NCBI RefSeq assembly: GCF_009739905.1
Contig: NZ_CP034279.1
Location: 620,001 to 684,000, forward strand
Source of the DNA: Streptomyces ficellus
GTDB lineage: Bacteria > Actinomycetota > Actinomycetes > Streptomycetales > Streptomycetaceae
Reading direction: 5' to 3'
DNA length: 64,000 nt
Position 1 is the first letter of the stretch; each line of letters starts with the position of its first letter. The position numbers and the translations under genes were made by a program. A model generated the notes under the pieces. That model saw only the letters and a list, made by a program, of their open reading frames with translations. It had not been told where the DNA came from and made no database searches. Below are positions 8,077 through 16,625 of this stretch, piece by piece.

Positions 8077-9087
8077 CTAGGACGCGATCACCGGGTAGTG
8101 GTCCGAGTACCGGTTGTAGAACACGTCGTCGAGTTCCCACAGCGGTGAGGTGACCGGTTCTCCGGAGTTGGTGTACGACGCCGGGTGCGCGTGGCGGCTG
8201 TCGTAGAAGACGTAGTCGAGCCACTCGCGACGTGCCTGGGGGTACCTCAGCTTCGCCACCGAGTTGGTCTGGGGATCGCTGGTGTAGGGGTGGCCGGTGT
8301 AGGCGGGCGCGACGGCGTGCAACCCGCTGACGAGAGCGGGGTACTCGGACCGGTGACGGTCGATGTTCATGTCTCCCGCGTAGACCACGCGTTCGTTCGC
8401 GGGGATCTTCAGGCTGTCGACGAAATTGGTCATCTCGGCGAGCTGCGCCTTGCGGACCTTGGCGGCTTCGCCGGGGTCGCAGCCGTCGTCGTCCGCCTGG
8501 AGGTGCGTCCCGATGACGTGCACGGGTGAGCCGGGGTACGTGAGCTTCGCGTAGGCCAGCCCCTTCTCGGACCAGGTGTCGGCGCCGCAGGAGTTGCTGA
8601 AGATGTACTGCATCTTGCTGGTGATGGGCCACCTGCTGGCGATGGCCACACCGCCGTCCTCGTAGGGAAGGGACGAGTAGTTGCCGCGCGTGGCGTCCCA
8701 GCCGTCCCGCGACCTCCCGATGACGGGCGTCCGGTTGGGATAGCCGCTCAGCGCGTCCATCAGCTTCTCGGTGGCGGTGTCGTCGAACAGCTCCTGGAAG
8801 ACGACGACGTCCTTGCCCTGCAGGTAGGGTGCCTTGCCTATGAGTTCACCGCGGACGTCCTGCGCCAGCCCGTCGGAGATGACGGACGGCAGGAGCATGG
8901 TGTTGGTGGTCACCACCCTGAACGAGAGGAAATCGGCCGAGGTCGCGGACGCGCCGGCCGGAGCCGCGGACGCGCCGGACTGGGCCGCGTCCGCGTCGGA
9001 CTGGGCCGGCGTCGCGCCGGCCGCCGGGGCCATCAGGCCGGCCGAGAGCAACGCTGCTGCGGCAGCGCCGATGGTACGAAGTTTCAT
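8077..9087 (-). CDS. Secreted sphingomyelinase C-like phosphodiesterase
   Basis: 336 residues from the ATG at 9087, chosen because it opens a Sec signal (MKLRTIGAAAAALLSAGLM, cleavage near AGATPA). The mature enzyme has the DNase I-like fold motifs of neutral sphingomyelinases in order: TTNTMLLP, VVVFQELFDD (metal-binding Glu), GTHLQADD, VYAGDMNIDRH (catalytic Asp/Asn), WLDYVFYDS and SDHYPVIA (catalytic His). Length and motif order fit bacterial sphingomyelin phosphodiesterases, which hydrolyse sphingomyelin to ceramide and phosphocholine and can lyse eukaryotic membranes. A degenerate copy of the 17-bp palindrome lies at 9263-9279, suggesting control by the neighbouring LAL regulator. Confidence 0.88.
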   Translation of the reverse strand: MKLRTIGAAAAALLSAGLMAPAAGATPAQSDADAAQSGASAAPAGASATSADFLSFRVVTTNTMLLPSVISDGLAQDVRGELIGKAPYLQGKDVVVFQELFDDTATEKLMDALSGYPNRTPVIGRSRDGWDATRGNYSSLPYEDGGVAIASRWPITSKMQYIFSNSCGADTWSEKGLAYAKLTYPGSPVHVIGTHLQADDDGCDPGEAAKVRKAQLAEMTNFVDSLKIPANERVVYAGDMNIDRHRSEYPALVSGLHAVAPAYTGHPYTSDPQTNSVAKLRYPQARREWLDYVFYDSRHAHPASYTNSGEPVTSPLWELDDVFYNRYSDHYPVIAS

Positions 9088-9262
9088 TCGGTTCCTTCCA
9101 CGGTCGCCGGCGTGGGAAGTGGGCCGCGGGGCACCGGTGGTGGCCCGGTCGGGCACGGCGTACCGCCGTGTTCCGGTCACACCCTCCGGGCCGACGTCGG
9201 ACTGCTCGGACATCGAGGCGCCGGCTCTGATCAGAAACTAGCCACGATCGATCGGGCCGGCA

Positions 9263-9279
9263 TGAGGACTTCCTACTCA
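9263..9279. promoter_or_regulatory. Degenerate 17-bp palindrome upstream of the sphingomyelinase gene
   Basis: TGAGGAC-TTC-CTACTCA matches the two perfect sites at 9683 and 13698 in its right half (CTACTCA) and in spacing, with two changes in the left half. It is about 176 bases upstream of the sphingomyelinase start. Confidence 0.55.
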
Positions 9280-9618
9280 TCACCGGGGGCTCATCGCCCC
9301 ATCACCTGCCTCGTCCCTGACCTCCTGGGACTTGTGCAACCCCAGCCCCCGCCCCGGCCCCGGTACGTCGGTCGGCGGCCGGCGGCCGGTACGCCGGGAT
9401 TCCGCGGGGTGCCGGAGGAGGACGTATCCCTCCCGTTCGGCGACGGTGAGGTAGTTCCTCGCACGGTACCCCGCGATGTCCTGGGTCTCCTGCTCCCCGC
9501 TGGTCGGCCAGCCCTGGGGGGTGCTGACGTCCACCAGCACCCATTCGGGGTCGGGCCCTTTGACGGGCCATCCGATGACCGCGTCGCACGCCCTGTCGCT
9601 TGTTGTCCGTATCAGCAA
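9280..9618 (-). CDS. Small hypothetical protein
   Basis: 112 residues from a TTG with no clear ribosome binding site, so the start is uncertain. The first 70 residues look protein-like (AVIGWPVKGPDPEWVLVDVST, RNYLTVAEREGYVLLRHPA). The last 40 are Arg/Gly/Pro-rich and could be a run-on after a frameshift. No family recognised. A perfect copy of the 17-bp palindrome lies 65 bases upstream, which argues that a regulated promoter serves this frame. Confidence 0.4.
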   Translation of the reverse strand: MLIRTTSDRACDAVIGWPVKGPDPEWVLVDVSTPQGWPTSGEQETQDIAGYRARNYLTVAEREGYVLLRHPAESRRTGRRPPTDVPGPGRGLGLHKSQEVRDEAGDGAMSPR

Positions 9619-9682
9619 CCGGCCTGCTGATTAGCAGTGGGAACCTGATCCCACAACCTGGTCAGGCGGATGCCTCGCTTCA

Positions 9683-9699
9683 TGAGTAGCGACTACTCA
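9683..9699. promoter_or_regulatory. 17-bp palindromic operator, copy 2
   Basis: TGAGTAG-CGA-CTACTCA is a perfect 7-bp inverted repeat with a 3-base spacer. It lies between the stop of the LAL regulator and the small hypothetical gene. The same arms recur at 13698-13714. Confidence 0.8.
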
Positions 9700-9724
9700 C
9701 CATCGGCCTCTCAGATTCCGAGCA

Positions 9725-12475
9725 TCACATGCCGCGCTCCTGTAGTAGGGAACGCAGTGCGCGCCGGTTGAGGACACCCAGCTTGCGGTAGATCCTGTAG
9801 AGGTGGTTGTCGACGGTACGGACGGAAATGACGAGCTGCTCGGCGATCTCCTTGTTCGAGCGCCCGGCTGCCGCCTGCATGGCGATTTCCCTTTCCCTGC
9901 GGCTCAGCGGAACGACTTCGTCGACGACACGGAGGAGATACGTCGGCACCCCGTGGTACTTCTTCCGCGCTTGTGTGCATCGCCTGGACGCCGCCGAGGC
10001 AAGACGCGACTCGCTCTTCTTCCGGAAGAGCCGCGCGGCCATGGCCCACGCCTCGGCCGCGTAGAGCGGTGTGCTGCTCGCCTCGAAACCCTCGGCGGCC
10101 TCGGCGACCGACCTGGGGTCGCCCTTGGCGGCAGCGAGGGCGAAGTCGATGCGGAGCCGGTCGACCCGGCCCTGCACGGACTCCCCACCTGCCGGCAGGA
10201 ACTCCACGGCGTCCTGGGCGTACTCGATCCGCGTGAGGGTGTGCACGACGTCCGCCAGTTCTCCGAAGGCTCCCGCTGACGAAGCCACGCGGGCGGCGTC
10301 CTTGAGGATCGTCGCGGCCGACTCCACTCGCCCGTGGTGCACCTCGAACATGGCGTGTGCCACGTCGATCTCCACGCGGCGCGGGCCCTCCGTCGACGGC
10401 ACGGCCAGGCGTTGGTACGCCGCGTCGATGAGCCCTTCATTCCCCAGGTGCAGCGCCGTGTAGAGGGCACCGCCCGCGGCGACCTGCCGGACGAGCAGCA
10501 GGTCGTCGTCGCACGCCGCCGCGAACAAGCGGTTCGCTTCGGCCACCTTGCCCTGATCGAAGAGGAGGCGTGCCAGGAACACTCCCGCGCGGTTCGCGAG
10601 GGTCCGGTTGCGTGCCGCGGCGGCCTCGCGGATCGCTTCGCGCAGCTCCGACTCCGCTCGCCGGGTCTCTCCGGACGTGGCTCGGGCGTAGGAGAGCAGC
10701 ACCCGCAGGTTGAGCGCGTCGTAGTCCATCACGTCGACGCTCTGCAGGGCTTCGCCGGCCCGGGACAGCTGCGGGACCAGGGCCAGGCAGTCATGCGGCC
10801 GGCCCATACTGAGCAGGGCGACGAGTGCCGCCGAGCCGGCCATCGCCACCCTGCCCGGTTCCTCGCTCCGCAGGAGCCCTTCCGCGATCTTCCACGATTC
10901 GCGGGGCTTCCCGTCCATCATCCGGGCGATGGCCGCGTCGACGGTCGCGCCCGCGGTGATCGCCCGGCGCTCACTGTCGAGGTCGGCCGGGGATTCGGCC
11001 GAGGATTCGGCCGAGGGGGCGACCGCGGGGCCGGCAACGGGGGCGGACGCAGAGTCGGCAGCGGAGTCAGTGGCGGAGTCGGTACGGGCGGACGGTACGG
11101 GAGCGCCACGTACGAGTCGCATCCTTTCCCGTGTCCGGCGTGCTGCCGCGGCCTCGGCCGGCCCGCCCGTCGCGGCCACCTGCGCCAGTACGGATTCGGC
11201 CTCGGCCCGGCGGCCGTGATGGATCATCACTTTCGCCAGGAACAACCCCGAACTGGGCGTGTGGTGTTGTGCCCAGGCGCTCTCGGCGAGAGCCGTGGAA
11301 GCACGCCAGTCGTTCGCCCACCACGCCTTCCTGGACGCGCGCAGGATCTCCGCCTCGGGAAGTTCCTCACCGAGCTCCAGACGCCATACGACGGTGTCCA
11401 CGTCGGCGGAGCCTCGAGCGGCTTCGCTCTCACCGAGGGATCGCAGCAGGGTGTCGAGCAGCCGGCGCCGGCGGAGTACGGGTATTTGCGCGACGAGGAC
11501 CGTGGCCATGAGTGTGTCGGCCACCGTGATCCGGCACTCGGCGGTCCGCCCCGACACGGAGACCAGACCACGGCTTTCCAGTGCTTCCCACGTCGCGGTG
11601 GGGGCGACGGACGTCGCGACGCTCAGGGGAAGCGAGTGCCCGATGCTCAGCGCCTCCATCGCCCAACGCTCCGCGGGTGCGAGGCTCTGGAGGAGCGGGT
11701 CGATCAGATCGGTGAGCCGCGACGAGTGCAGGTCTCCGTCACCCTCGGCCCAGACACCGGCGCGTTCCGTCAGTACGCCCTCTTCGACCGCGCATGTGAT
11801 CAGTTCGCGCAGCGCGACCAGGTTTCCGCCGGCGAGCATGGCGAATCTCGCGGCACTCACCGGCGCCAGGGGCCGGCCGAGCATGGCGTCGGCCACCTGC
11901 GAGGCTTCGTCCTCGGTCAGCGGGTCGACGGAGGTCCGCGCGAGCCGGCCTTCCTTCCACAGGGCGAGCACGGCTTCGTTGACCGGGTTTCCGTCGCAGG
12001 TGACGACGACGGCCTTGCCTGTGCGGTCGCGAGCCAGTCGCAGAACGAGGGCCGACGACTCCTCGTCCAGCAGGTGGGAGTCGTCGACACAGAGCAGGAC
12101 CGGTGTACGGCGTTGCGCGGCCGTGATGGGGGCGGCGTCCGCCGGGGACGCGGGCGCGGCCATGCCCGCTCCGGTCATCGCCGACGTGACGCCGTACAAC
12201 GGCGACCTTCGGGTGGCGGAATCTGCGTGGACGTTCAACACCAGCATGCCGTCGGCCCGGCCCGTTTCCGCCACCTCGTTCAACAGGCGGGTCTTCCCCA
12301 CTCCGGGCTTTCCCGCCAGGACCGTACCGCCCCACTGGGAGTCGCGCAGAAAGGAGGCGAGTGATTCCAGCACTCGTTGACGCCCGACGAGGGGAGGATG
12401 CGACACGGTATGGCGTGCGGTGGGCGTACCTTCGTCACTAGCCCACACATTGCGACCATCGCGAGCGATGCGCAT
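9725..12475 (-). CDS. LAL-type LuxR transcriptional regulator with AAA/NACHT-like ATPase
   Basis: 916 residues from the ATG at 12475, chosen over a longer frame because GGGAGGCGAGTT precedes it. The N-terminal ATPase has Walker A GKPGVGKT (about 55-62) and Walker B VLLCVDDSHLL (about 125). A long helical TPR/MalT-like arm follows, with a Ser/Ala/Asp-rich insert (SARTDSATDSAADSAS). The C-terminus is a LuxR helix-turn-helix (LSRREREIAMQAAAGRSN, KEIAEQLVISVRTVDNH). LAL proteins activate secondary-metabolite or catabolic genes on ligand and ATP binding. Three near-identical 17-bp palindromes around this gene, each upstream of a minus-strand gene, are its most likely binding sites. Confidence 0.9.
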   Translation of the reverse strand: MRIARDGRNVWASDEGTPTARHTVSHPPLVGRQRVLESLASFLRDSQWGGTVLAGKPGVGKTRLLNEVAETGRADGMLVLNVHADSATRRSPLYGVTSAMTGAGMAAPASPADAAPITAAQRRTPVLLCVDDSHLLDEESSALVLRLARDRTGKAVVVTCDGNPVNEAVLALWKEGRLARTSVDPLTEDEASQVADAMLGRPLAPVSAARFAMLAGGNLVALRELITCAVEEGVLTERAGVWAEGDGDLHSSRLTDLIDPLLQSLAPAERWAMEALSIGHSLPLSVATSVAPTATWEALESRGLVSVSGRTAECRITVADTLMATVLVAQIPVLRRRRLLDTLLRSLGESEAARGSADVDTVVWRLELGEELPEAEILRASRKAWWANDWRASTALAESAWAQHHTPSSGLFLAKVMIHHGRRAEAESVLAQVAATGGPAEAAAARRTRERMRLVRGAPVPSARTDSATDSAADSASAPVAGPAVAPSAESSAESPADLDSERRAITAGATVDAAIARMMDGKPRESWKIAEGLLRSEEPGRVAMAGSAALVALLSMGRPHDCLALVPQLSRAGEALQSVDVMDYDALNLRVLLSYARATSGETRRAESELREAIREAAAARNRTLANRAGVFLARLLFDQGKVAEANRLFAAACDDDLLLVRQVAAGGALYTALHLGNEGLIDAAYQRLAVPSTEGPRRVEIDVAHAMFEVHHGRVESAATILKDAARVASSAGAFGELADVVHTLTRIEYAQDAVEFLPAGGESVQGRVDRLRIDFALAAAKGDPRSVAEAAEGFEASSTPLYAAEAWAMAARLFRKKSESRLASAASRRCTQARKKYHGVPTYLLRVVDEVVPLSRREREIAMQAAAGRSNKEIAEQLVISVRTVDNHLYRIYRKLGVLNRRALRSLLQERGM

Positions 12476-12599
12476 AACTCGCCTCCCATGAGATGGCTCG
12501 CCCACCTCCGAACTCACGCAGTGCTGTCGCCCGGACACACGGAGACCGATTCGGCCGGTGCGACGACAAGCTGCTCAAGACTCGCAGTCCGGCGTTGCG

Positions 12600-13618
12600 A
12601 TAACAACCGTGGCCGACGCGCGAACAGCAGGGCCCCGTCAGGGCATTTCCCGGATTTCCCCGGACCGCCCGGCCTTTTCCTCCCACGTCGATTCCGGACG
12701 TGGCCCACGTCAGGCCTTCGGTGAGGGAAGCAGCGGGGACGAGGCGTTCGACCAACGCCATTCCGCTGATGAGCACCGGGGCGATGGCCACGCCCGCCAC
12801 GAAGAGCGCGACCGCGAGCGTCGGAGGAGACCCGGCGGCGAGGAGCGGGACAAGGAGAAGGGACATCAGGGATACCCGAAAAGGAACTGCCGGTTCGGCG
12901 CGGATTTCCGGTCGAGCGCTCCGAACGCCAGCCCGCCGAGACAGCCGCCAAGGGCATTGACCGCCAGAAGGTAGCCGGCTGCGGACGTATCGCCGTGTGC
13001 CTCGGCGAAGGCGATCGTCACCACCTCCGTAGCACCGAACACCGCACCGACGCCAAGGAAGAGAAGGGTGCCGGTGACCGAGAGCAGGAGAGCACCGAAC
13101 AGACCGGCTTCCGGGAAGAGCTCGGTGGCCAGGGTGACGGCCAGGACGGGGCCGACCACGTAGATCACTTCGTCGGCCACGGATTCGAAGGAGTGCGCGG
13201 TGTGGACCCTCCTGTCGTCCGTGCAGGTGCCGGCCCATCGGGCGCGTACGAGCGAACCCATGCTCGGCAGCACGCCGGCGAGCAGCGCGCACCCGAACAG
13301 GAGCACGTCGGAGTGTCCGGAACGGGTGCACACGAGGAGCCCGGCCAGGGCGAGTGTGGAGACGAGCAGGGCCGGCAGGCCGACCGCGCGCTGTCCCCTC
13401 CGGTCGATGGCACGGGCGACGAGCGGGCCGAGCATCGCGGTCGCGAGGGCGAAGGTCGCGGCCACGGCGCCGGCCAGGGCGTACGATCCCCGCCTCTCAG
13501 ACAGCATGATCACGACGCTGATGCCGATCATCGACATCGGGAGGCGGGCGACGAACCCGGCCGTGGAGAACCTCTTCGTTCCGGGCTCGTCGAAGATGCG
13601 GCGGTATGGGGAGAACAC
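12600..13618 (-). pseudogene. MFS transporter, frameshifted
   Basis: The N-terminal 250 residues (MFSPYRRIFDEPGTKRFS...) are a normal MFS half with six or more membrane helices and the loop RAIDRRGQRAVG. The frame ends at 12866 after RQFLFGYP. The continuation is clear one frame over: RVSLMSLLLVPLLAAGSP, then GMALVERLVPAASLTEGLTWATSGIDVG, typical of helices 9-11. A one-base indel near 12870-12880 explains this. The last helices are unclear beyond about 12690, where a second indel is likely, so the 3' limit given is approximate. The upstream palindrome at 13698 shows it was part of the LAL regulon. Sequencing error cannot be excluded. Confidence 0.75.
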
Positions 13619-13697
13619 CGTGCCTCCGGGGGTGCGATCACAAGGTTTCGGGTGTCCGTGGTGAGGATCATGGTGCTACGGGCCGATCGCCGGCGGA

Positions 13698-13714
13698 TGA
13701 GTAGGCACTACTCA
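13698..13714. promoter_or_regulatory. 17-bp palindromic operator, copy 3
   Basis: TGAGTAG-GCA-CTACTCA is a perfect inverted repeat with the same arms and 3-base spacing as copy 2. It lies 80 bases upstream of the MFS transporter start. Confidence 0.8.
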
Positions 13715-13778
13715 CCTGCGGCGCCCGGCGCCCGGCCGCGGCCGGGTTCAGTCGGTGATGGTTCAGCCGCTGCCGGGT

Positions 13779-14459
13779 TCAGTCGGCGCTGTGGCCGCCC
13801 GGGTCCTCCGCGAGGGCCGCGTCCAGCATGCGACGCACGACCGACGTGAGCTCGGGCAGTTCGGGTACGGGTCGCACCGAGGCCGAGGCGCCGACCAGCC
13901 ACTCGTAGAGGAGCCCTTCGGTCCAGGCGACCAGGAGGCCCGCCGCGTACTCGGGGCGGGTGGCGCCGAGGGCGGTGAGGATGGCGGCGGCGCGCTCGCG
14001 GGGCCCCGCCCCGGCCTGGTGCAGGCTGGGACGCAGCTGCGGTTGACGGGCGGCCTCGAGGGTGAGCTCGATCCGGGCCAGCGTGCGGTCACGGCCGGCC
14101 GTCAGCCAGTGGTGCAGGACCTGCGCGAGGACGGCTGCCGCACGGTCCCGGTCCATGGCCCGTCGGACGCGGCCTACACCCTCCCGGTCCACGGCGTCCC
14201 GGTCCACGGTGTCCCGGTCCACGGCGTCCTCCGGCGGCGGCCACGCGTCCAGGTCCACGTCCGCCAGGTCGCGCTCGGCGAGCCGTTGGTAACAGGCCTC
14301 GATCAGAGCCGTCCTGGTGCGGAAGTAGTAGGACGTGCTGCCGGCGGGCAGCCCGGCGGCGGCGTCGACCGCCCGGTGCGTCAGCCCGCGCAGCCCGGCC
14401 TCGGCGACGGTGGCGATGGCTGCGTCTGCGATCAGGGTTCTGCGGTCTTGGGTGGACAC
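13779..14459 (-). CDS. TetR-family repressor
   Basis: 226 residues from a GTG at 14459. The N-terminal helix-turn-helix is clear (LIADAAIATVAEAGLRGLTHRAVDAAAG then GSTSYYFRTRTALI). The ligand-binding part contains an odd VDRDTVDRDAVDREGV insert encoded by three 15-bp direct repeats (14184-14230), probably in a surface loop. It is divergent from the FAD monooxygenase, and both operators lie in the 77 bases between the two starts. One operator begins only 8 bases from the GTG, so transcription is probably near-leaderless and strongly autorepressed. Confidence 0.9.
   Translation of the reverse strand: MSTQDRRTLIADAAIATVAEAGLRGLTHRAVDAAAGLPAGSTSYYFRTRTALIEACYQRLAERDLADVDLDAWPPPEDAVDRDTVDRDAVDREGVGRVRRAMDRDRAAAVLAQVLHHWLTAGRDRTLARIELTLEAARQPQLRPSLHQAGAGPRERAAAILTALGATRPEYAAGLLVAWTEGLLYEWLVGASASVRPVPELPELTSVVRRMLDAALAEDPGGHSAD
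14184..14230. repeat. 15-bp tandem repeat inside the tetR gene
   Basis: Three in-frame copies of a CCGGTCCACGGYGTC unit encode the VDRDx repeats of the TetR protein. Confidence 0.7.
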
Positions 14460-14466
14460 ACATCGA

Positions 14467-14482
14467 CTCTACACCTGTAGAG
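14467..14482. promoter_or_regulatory. TetR operator 1
   Basis: CTCTACA-CC-TGTAGAG is an inverted repeat, extended by one more pair on each side plus G/C (GACTCTACA...TGTAGAGTC, 14465-14484). It is the reverse complement of operator 2, and the centres are 32 bases apart (about three helical turns). Confidence 0.85.
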
Positions 14483-14498
14483 TCGACGACCGAAGGGA

Positions 14499-14514
14499 CT
14501 CTACAGGTGTAGAG
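14499..14514. promoter_or_regulatory. TetR operator 2
   Basis: CTCTACA-GG-TGTAGAG is the second copy of the divergent-promoter operator. It ends 23 bases before the preferred monooxygenase start. Confidence 0.85.
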
Positions 14515-14536
14515 CATCATGGGAGAGGAGACGTCC

Positions 14537-15715
14537 ATGGAGCGGCAACGGGCCATCGTGGTGGGGGCGGGTGTCGGAGGACTGACCGCCGCCCTGGGGC
14601 TGCGGCGGGGCGGGTGGGACGTCACCGTCCTCGAGCGGGCGGCCGGCCCGTCCGCACCGGGCGCCGGCATCGTCCTCGCCCCGAACGCGCTCCGGGCGTT
14701 CCGCGCCCTCGCCTTCGACGTCGCGTCGGCCACGGGCAGCGCCGTGCCCGCCGCGATGGGCGTGCGACTGCCCGGTGGGGCGTGGCTGAACCGGGCCCGG
14801 ACCGCCGCGCTCACCGAGCGCTACGGGACCCCGCCGCTCGCCGTACACCGTGCCGCGCTGACCGAGGGGCTGACCGCGGCGCTGCCCCCGGACACCGTGC
14901 GGTACGGCACCACGGTCCGGGGAGTGCACGAGGCCGGGTCCACCGTGCGCGTCCGGACGGATGCGGGAGACGTCCACGCCGATGTCGTGATCGCCGCGGA
15001 CGGCATCCACAGCCGGCTGCGCGACCAGTGCTTCCCCGGCCATCCCGGACTCGCCTACAGCGGCGAGACGGCATGGCGCACGGTGATCTCCGCCGACAGG
15101 CTGCCCGGTCTCGTCACTTCGGAGACCTGGGGGCGCGGCGAGCGGTTCGGCATCGTTCCGCTCGCCGACGGGCGGGTGTACGTCTTCGCGACGGCCGCGC
15201 AGCCGCCGCGAATCAGGCCGGCGGACCCGTTGGGAGAGCTGCGACGGAGGTTCGGCCCATGGCATCACCCCGTCCCGGACCTGCTGGCACGTATCGACCC
15301 CGGTGCGCTGCTCCAGCACGACCTGTTCGACCTGGCCGCGCCACTCCCCCGGCTCCACCACGGCCGCACCGTCTGGATCGGCGACGCCGCCCACGCCATG
15401 ACGCCCAACCTGGGGCAAGGCGGGTGCCAGGCGATCGAGGACGCGGTCGTGCTCAGCCACCTCCTCGCGGCAGCGGAGCCCGAGAGCGTACCGCAGGCCC
15501 TGGCCGCGTACTCGGCCGCCCGCCTGGAACGCACCGACGCGATACGGATCAGGTCGCGCAAGGCCGGCCGGATGGCGGGGCTCCGCAACCCCGTTCTGGC
15601 CGGCGCTCGGAACCTCGCCGTCCGGGCCGTGCCGGCACGACTGGCTCTCCGCGCCCTGGACGGCCTGTACGAGGGGTTCACCCTCCCCGCACACGCCGCC
15701 CCCGTCCGGCCGTGA
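14537..15715 (+). CDS. FAD-dependent monooxygenase (PHBH/TetX-like)
   Basis: 392 residues from the second ATG (14537), which has GGGAGAGGAG at a proper distance; an ATG six codons upstream overlaps that site. Motifs of class A flavoprotein hydroxylases: GAGVGGLTAALGLRRGGWDV (FAD Rossmann fold), VIAADGIHSRLRD (DG motif) and GDAAHAMTPNLGQGGCQAIED (FAD ribityl binding). Such enzymes hydroxylate aromatic or polyketide substrates and some inactivate antibiotics. The divergent TetR with paired operators suggests induction by the substrate. No other pathway gene is adjacent, which favours a detoxification or resistance role. Confidence 0.9.
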   Translation: MERQRAIVVGAGVGGLTAALGLRRGGWDVTVLERAAGPSAPGAGIVLAPNALRAFRALAFDVASATGSAVPAAMGVRLPGGAWLNRARTAALTERYGTPPLAVHRAALTEGLTAALPPDTVRYGTTVRGVHEAGSTVRVRTDAGDVHADVVIAADGIHSRLRDQCFPGHPGLAYSGETAWRTVISADRLPGLVTSETWGRGERFGIVPLADGRVYVFATAAQPPRIRPADPLGELRRRFGPWHHPVPDLLARIDPGALLQHDLFDLAAPLPRLHHGRTVWIGDAAHAMTPNLGQGGCQAIEDAVVLSHLLAAAEPESVPQALAAYSAARLERTDAIRIRSRKAGRMAGLRNPVLAGARNLAVRAVPARLALRALDGLYEGFTLPAHAAPVRP

Positions 15716-15729
15716 CCAGGCGTCCGTGG

Positions 15730-16491
15730 CTACAGCGGGTTACTGAGGGCCACGGACGCGGTGTCCCGGCCGAGCGTCAGCTTGCTCTGCGGCAGGTTGC
15801 TCGCATAGCAGCTGTACTGCGCGATGCACAGGTTCACCGACCGGGCCATATGGGAGTAGTAGGGCGAGCCCGCGCCCGTGGTGTTGAGACCGATGAACCC
15901 GCCCACCGGGGCGAAGGTGGTGTCGGTCACCAGGCCCTGCGGGTAAGCGACGGACGACTTCGCGGAGAAGTAGTCACTGCGGCTGTACGGGGATGCGGTG
16001 ATCACGCGGGTGGCCTCCACGCCCGAGACCTGGTTGGCGGTGCACCACGAGAAGGTGTGGTGCCATGTGTAGAGCGTCGTACCGAGGTAACTGGTCGCGG
16101 TGAGCGGCAGGTTGACGTTGGTGCACACCTGCTGGAACGCGGCCTGCCCGGCCCGGCCCGCCACCGCCGGCCCTGCGCCGGCGGCCTTGGTACGCGAAGG
16201 GGGCTTGGCCTTCGAGTAGACGGCCGCACCGATCTTCACCGAGACGGGCACGGTGCGCGCCAGGACCGGGTCGCCCTTGATGACGTCGAGGTCGGCGGTC
16301 CGCAGTGTGCCGTTCATGGCGTGCTGGACGGCCTGTTGGGTGGCGTGCTGGGTGGCCTGCTGGGTGGCGGTCCTGGCGGTGCCGGCCGTTTCGTCACCGG
16401 GCCTGGCGCTCGCAGAGGCGGCTCCCTGCGTCGCCAGCACGGTCAGCGCGGCCATCGCCGCCACTCCCGCGAACGCGTTGCGATTCCTCAT
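15730..16491 (-). CDS. Secreted hypothetical protein
   Basis: 253 residues from the ATG at 16491, preceded by GGGGGAA. Sec signal (NAFAGVAAMAALTVLATQGA, cleavage near ASA). A short Gln/His/Ala/Thr repeat (ATQQATQHATQQAVQHAM) follows, then a conserved-looking domain with four cysteines (VCTNVNLP, FSWCTANQ, NLCIAQYSCYAS) that could form two disulfides. No family recognised. It is convergent with the monooxygenase, with only 14 bases between stops and no obvious terminator. Confidence 0.75.
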   Translation of the reverse strand: MRNRNAFAGVAAMAALTVLATQGAASASARPGDETAGTARTATQQATQHATQQAVQHAMNGTLRTADLDVIKGDPVLARTVPVSVKIGAAVYSKAKPPSRTKAAGAGPAVAGRAGQAAFQQVCTNVNLPLTATSYLGTTLYTWHHTFSWCTANQVSGVEATRVITASPYSRSDYFSAKSSVAYPQGLVTDTTFAPVGGFIGLNTTGAGSPYYSHMARSVNLCIAQYSCYASNLPQSKLTLGRDTASVALSNPL

Positions 16492-16625
16492 CCGTTCCCC
16501 CAAGGGTTCTGCCACTGGTGTGATTGCTTCCGACGGGAAGGAGACTCACACGCGCGCGGACGTCGCAGCAGAGCAAGCAGTACTCATCATCGGCGGCGTA
16601 ACGGCGGGAACGGCGTGACGATGCG

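Noticed and set aside
10334..12364. Long open frame antisense to the LAL regulator
   Set aside because: High-GC shadow frame; composition lacks protein-like hydrophobic pattern, and the LAL protein on the other strand is unmistakable.
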